From contig CAJUOD010000053.1 in NCBI GenBank assembly GCA_910587875.1, forward strand, positions 1-18,789: a stretch of DNA of 18,789 nt, in the 5' to 3' direction. The notes beneath the pieces are model-generated. The model saw only the letters and a list, made by a program, of their open reading frames with translations. It did no database searches and was not told where the DNA came from. This document shows positions 16,165-18,789 of this stretch, in pieces; the first letter of the stretch is position 1, and each line of letters begins with the position of its first letter. The translations under genes were made by a program, and so were the position numbers. The stretch is from an uncultured Oscillibacter sp. GTDB lineage: Bacteria > Bacillota > Clostridia > Oscillospirales > Oscillospiraceae.

Positions 16165-17852
16165 CATTTCTTGAAGCTGTCCTTCAGGCTGACGCTCCGG
16201 TTGAACACCAGATGTCCCGGCTTGCTGTCCCTGCTGTCCAGGCAGAAGTAGCCCTGCCGCAGGAACTGGAAGCTGGCCGGGGCCTGGGCTTCCGCCAGAG
16301 TGGCCTCCACCTTGCAGCCGGTGAGAATTTCCAGGGAGTTGGGGTTCAGGCAGTCGAGGAAATCCTTGTCCGCTGCGTCGGGGTTCTCGTCGGAGAAGAG
16401 GTTGTCGTACAGCCGGACCTCCGCCTCTACGGCGGTGGCGGCGTCCACCCAGTGGATGGTGGCTCCCTTGACCTTCCGGCCGTCGGCGGGGTCGCCGCCC
16501 CGGCTCTCGGGGTCGTACTCGCAGAGAATCTCCGTCACATTCCCCGCCTCGTCCTTTACGCAGCCGGTGCAGCGGATGAGGTAGGCCCCCTTCAGGCGGC
16601 ACTCCGGGCCGCCGGGGTAGAGGCGCTTGTACTTGGGCACGGGGACCTCCAGGAAGTCCTCCGCCTCCACCCAGAGGGTGCGGGAGAAGGGGACCTCCCG
16701 GGTCCCGGCGGCGGGGTCCACGGGGTTGTTCTCCACGGTGACGGTCTCCGTCTTCCCCTCGGGGTAGTTGGTGATGGTGAGCCTCACGGGCCGGAGGACC
16801 GCCATGACCCGCTCCGCCGTGGCGTTCAGGTCCTCCCGGAGACAGTGCTCCAGGAAGCCGTACTCCACCACGTTGGCGGATTTCGCCACGCCGATGCGTT
16901 CGCAGAAATTGCGGATGGACCGGGGGGTGTAGCCCCGGCGGCGCAGGCCGCAGAGGGTGGGCATCCGGGGGTCGTCCCAGCCGGAGACCCGGCCCTCCTC
17001 CACCAGTCGGCGGAGCTTCCGCTTGCTCATCACCGTGTGGTCGATGCCGAGGCGGGCGAACTCGATCTGCCGGGGCTTGGCGGGCAGCTCGCAGTGCTCA
17101 ATCACCCAGTTGTACAGGGGCCGGTGGGCCTCAAACTCCAGGGAGCAGAGGGAGTGGGTCACGCCCTCCAGGGCGTCCTGGATGGGGTGGGCGAAGTCGT
17201 ACATGGGGTAGATGCACCACGTGTTCCCGTGGCGGTGGTGGGGCAGGTGGTTGATCCGGTACAGCACCGGGTCCCGCATGTTGAAGTTGCCGCTGGCCAG
17301 GTCAATCTTGGCCCGCAGGGTCATGGCCCCGTCGGGGAACTCCCCGGCCCGCATCCGGCGGAACAGGTCCAGGCTCTCCTCCATGGGCCGGTCCCGGTAG
17401 GGGCTCCGGGCGGGCACGCCCACGCCGCCCCGGTACTCCTTGAACTCCTCCGGGGTCAGCTGGCAGACGTAGGCCAGCCCCTTCTGGATCAGCAGCTCCG
17501 CCTGACGGTAGTCCTCCTCAAAGTAGTCGGATCCGTAGAAGAAGCGGTCCCCCCAGTCGAAGCCCAGCCAGTGGATGTCCTCCTTGATGGCCTCCACGAA
17601 TTCCTCGTCCTCCTTGGTGGGGTTCGTGTCGTCCATGCGGAGGTTGCACAGGCCGCCGTATTTTTCGGCGGTGCCGAAGTCGATGGTCAGGGCCTTGCAG
17701 TGGCCGATGTGGAGGTAGCCGTTGGGCTCCGGGGGAAAGCGGGTATGGACCGTCATGCCCTCATACTGCCCGCCGGGGGCAATGTCCTCCTCGATGAACG
17801 CGTGGATGAAATTCCGGCTTTCCAGCTCCGGCGCTTTGATGTCGTCCGCCAT
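16164..17852 (-). CDS. glnS: Glutaminyl-tRNA synthetase
   Basis: Class I synthetase that charges tRNA-Gln directly with glutamine. The 562 residues are close to the E. coli enzyme (554). The HIGH motif is at 48-51 within NGYLHIGHCKAL, the acceptor-site DDTNP follows near residue 73, and the KMSKS equivalent is VMSKRKL with Met275-Ser276-Lys277, the GlnRS-type sequence. Two beta-barrel anticodon domains fill the second half. It reads as GlnRS rather than GluRS because of RMDDTNP, YDFAHPIQDALEGVTHSLC and the C-terminal anticodon barrels. The ATG at 17852 has GGGAGG 8 nt upstream. Single gene with its own promoter and a bidirectional terminator. Many Firmicutes lack this enzyme and make Gln-tRNA through GatCAB, so its presence is a lineage marker. 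Confidence 0.97.
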   Translation of the reverse strand: MADDIKAPELESRNFIHAFIEEDIAPGGQYEGMTVHTRFPPEPNGYLHIGHCKALTIDFGTAEKYGGLCNLRMDDTNPTKEDEEFVEAIKEDIHWLGFDWGDRFFYGSDYFEEDYRQAELLIQKGLAYVCQLTPEEFKEYRGGVGVPARSPYRDRPMEESLDLFRRMRAGEFPDGAMTLRAKIDLASGNFNMRDPVLYRINHLPHHRHGNTWCIYPMYDFAHPIQDALEGVTHSLCSLEFEAHRPLYNWVIEHCELPAKPRQIEFARLGIDHTVMSKRKLRRLVEEGRVSGWDDPRMPTLCGLRRRGYTPRSIRNFCERIGVAKSANVVEYGFLEHCLREDLNATAERVMAVLRPVRLTITNYPEGKTETVTVENNPVDPAAGTREVPFSRTLWVEAEDFLEVPVPKYKRLYPGGPECRLKGAYLIRCTGCVKDEAGNVTEILCEYDPESRGGDPADGRKVKGATIHWVDAATAVEAEVRLYDNLFSDENPDAADKDFLDCLNPNSLEILTGCKVEATLAEAQAPASFQFLRQGYFCLDSRDSKPGHLVFNRSVSLKDSFKK

Positions 17853-17889
17853 AGCGAAGTCCTCCCAGTGTTAAATAAAATGACAATTT

Positions 17890-17918
17890 ATTATACAGGA
17901 CGGAAGGGGGGATTGCAA
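17890..17918 (-). promoter_or_regulatory. Promoter of glnS
   Basis: On the minus strand, TTGCAA (17913-17918) and a perfect TATAAT (17890-17895) are 17 nt apart. The transcript would start near 17883, about 30 nt before the ATG. No T-box is present in this short leader. Confidence 0.8.
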
Positions 17919-17950
17919 GGGGGATTTTGCCTCCCGGCGGAAACTCCATC

Positions 17951-17979
17951 TTGTCAAGGCCCGGGGAAATTGTTATAAT
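17951..17979 (+). promoter_or_regulatory. Promoter of the secreted dockerin protein gene
   Basis: TTGTCA (17951-17956) and a perfect TATAAT (17974-17979) are 17 nt apart. The start would be near 17986, about 65 nt before the ATG at 18050. It diverges from the glnS promoter. Confidence 0.8.
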
Positions 17980-18049
17980 CTGCCCATAACGGCAGTTTCC
18001 TGGGCGGCGGCTTTCCCGCCCCGGACGCGGAAAAGAGAGGACACCGCTT

Positions 18050-18789
18050 ATGCGCATCAGACAACGCATAGTATCCCTGCTGCTGGCCGGGGCGCTGCTG
18101 CTCCCCGGGCTCCCGGCGGCGGAGGCCGCCTGGATCGGAGAGAACGACGGCGATATCTCCGCCACGGTCCGGGTGGACTGGCCCCAGACTTTGGAGGCCC
18201 TCCGGGACCGGAGGGTCCGGGCGGAGCTGTTCCAGGAGGGCCGCTCTCTGGGGACGCTGGACCTGACGAGAGAGGACAGCCGGGCGGACCTGGGCGGCTA
18301 TGCCGCCTCCGTGGCCCTGCGGAATGAGGACGGCGGGGCCCTAGGCGGAGGCCGGTGGCCCGGCTACCTGGATCTGACCGTCTCCGGCCTGCCCCAGGGG
18401 GATTATACCCTGGAGTTCACTGGGGACGGCTACGCGAACTGCCGCCAGGCGCTGACCATTGACGGCTATTCCCAGCACGTCACCCTGGGCACGGCGGACG
18501 CCTCCTTCACCCTGGGGGATGTGAACGGCGACGGACGGATCAACGCCCGGGACCGGGAAGAGCTGGCGGAGGCCCTGGGCTCCCAGGCCCGCCGGGATTT
18601 GGAGCGCTATGACCTGAACGGCGACGGGGCGATCGACGTATACGACCTGGCGGTCGTCAGCCGGAACCGGAGGGCGGAGGGCCGCCCGGAGGTCCGGGAT
18701 ACGAACCTGCTGGCCCCGCCGGTGGCGGAGATCCGCCTGGGAAGGGGGACCGGCCTGTCCTCCGGCGTCCTGGAGGACCTGCGCCGGAA
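18050..18789 (+). CDS. Secreted dockerin type I-containing protein, N-terminal part (partial at right edge)
   Basis: Exported protein of unknown overall function; 246 residues are visible and the frame is open off the right edge. A signal peptide is clear: basic MRIRQR, hydrophobic core to about residue 20, and a likely cleavage near AEA (24-26). Residues 27-150 are Gly/Asp/Leu-rich, with VDLTVSGL-like and GDYTLEF-like strands suggesting a beta-sandwich of no family I can name. A dockerin-like pair of EF-hand loops follows: DVNGDGRINARD (157-168) and DLNGDGAIDVYD (188-199), with Asp, Asn and Asp at the calcium-ligand positions of each loop. Dockerins bind cohesins and anchor proteins to surface scaffolds. 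The ATG at 18050 is preceded by GAGAGG about 9 nt upstream, a modest site. The dockerin is internal, since at least 47 residues follow it. Confidence 0.85.
   Translation, partial: MRIRQRIVSLLLAGALLLPGLPAAEAAWIGENDGDISATVRVDWPQTLEALRDRRVRAELFQEGRSLGTLDLTREDSRADLGGYAASVALRNEDGGALGGGRWPGYLDLTVSGLPQGDYTLEFTGDGYANCRQALTIDGYSQHVTLGTADASFTLGDVNGDGRINARDREELAEALGSQARRDLERYDLNGDGAIDVYDLAVVSRNRRAEGRPEVRDTNLLAPPVAEIRLGRGTGLSSGVLEDLRR

Noticed and set aside
16212..17978. Plus-strand open frame of about 588 codons opposite glnS
   Set aside because: Shadow of glnS, which is a complete and clearly recognisable synthetase.
17761..18165. Minus-strand frame of about 134 codons covering the glnS promoter and the dockerin gene start
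   Set aside because: It overlaps the first part of glnS in another frame and the signal peptide of the dockerin gene; no family resemblance.

Overview
This window looks like a GC-rich chromosomal segment of a low-motility-of-genome Firmicute, most likely a gut member of the Oscillospiraceae (Flavonifractor/Oscillibacter/Lawsonibacter-like). The reasons are strong AAGGAGG-type ribosome binding sites, a T-box leader on an aminoacyl-tRNA synthetase gene, the GlgC/GlgD pair of ADP-glucose pyrophosphorylase typical of Firmicutes, and a secreted protein with a dockerin-type calcium-binding repeat pair. The lineage is inferred from these traits, not from a database match. I see no mobile element, CRISPR array, tRNA or rRNA.

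Layout. 1-347 (minus): start of mntP, a manganese exporter, cut by the left edge. 348-760: divergent control region holding the mntP promoter, the thrS promoter and a threonine T-box leader with its terminator. 761-2521 (plus): thrS, without the N-terminal TGS domain. 2541-2572: shared bidirectional terminator. 2584-11580 (minus): a complete glycogen cluster in two transcription units, glgB-glgC-glgD (promoter near 11740, terminator at 7096-7127) followed by glgA-glgP (own promoter near 7055). 11581-11980: divergent intergenic region. 11981-13504 (plus): a TauE/SafE-family exporter and an Asp/Glu racemase-family enzyme, tightly spaced. 13725-14942 (plus): a sodium/proton:acidic amino acid symporter. 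15094-16124 (plus): an ECF sigma factor overlapping a single-pass membrane protein that is probably its anti-sigma partner. 16164-17852 (minus): glnS, glutaminyl-tRNA synthetase. 18050-18789 (plus): start of a secreted dockerin-containing protein, cut by the right edge.

How the genes work together. The glycogen genes form the whole classical ADP-glucose route: GlgC with its partner GlgD makes ADP-glucose, GlgA elongates alpha-1,4 chains, GlgB branches them and GlgP degrades them. The most unusual observation is that the two enzymes that build the polymer, GlgA and GlgB, both carry long charged low-complexity C-terminal tails absent from the other three proteins. GlgA ends in 16 in-register copies of an acidic hexapeptide (consensus APVEE plus one residue, net about -28) followed by a 51-residue lysine-rich tail (net about +16). 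GlgB ends in an 85-residue Lys/Ala tail resembling histone H1 or PhaF/AlgP tails (net about +20). This suggests electrostatic pairing of the two enzymes, or tethering of the glycogen particle to another polymer such as DNA; that is inference.

Nearly every transcription unit has a clear housekeeping promoter with 17-18 nt spacing (nine positions are given below), which makes the operon boundaries fairly firm.
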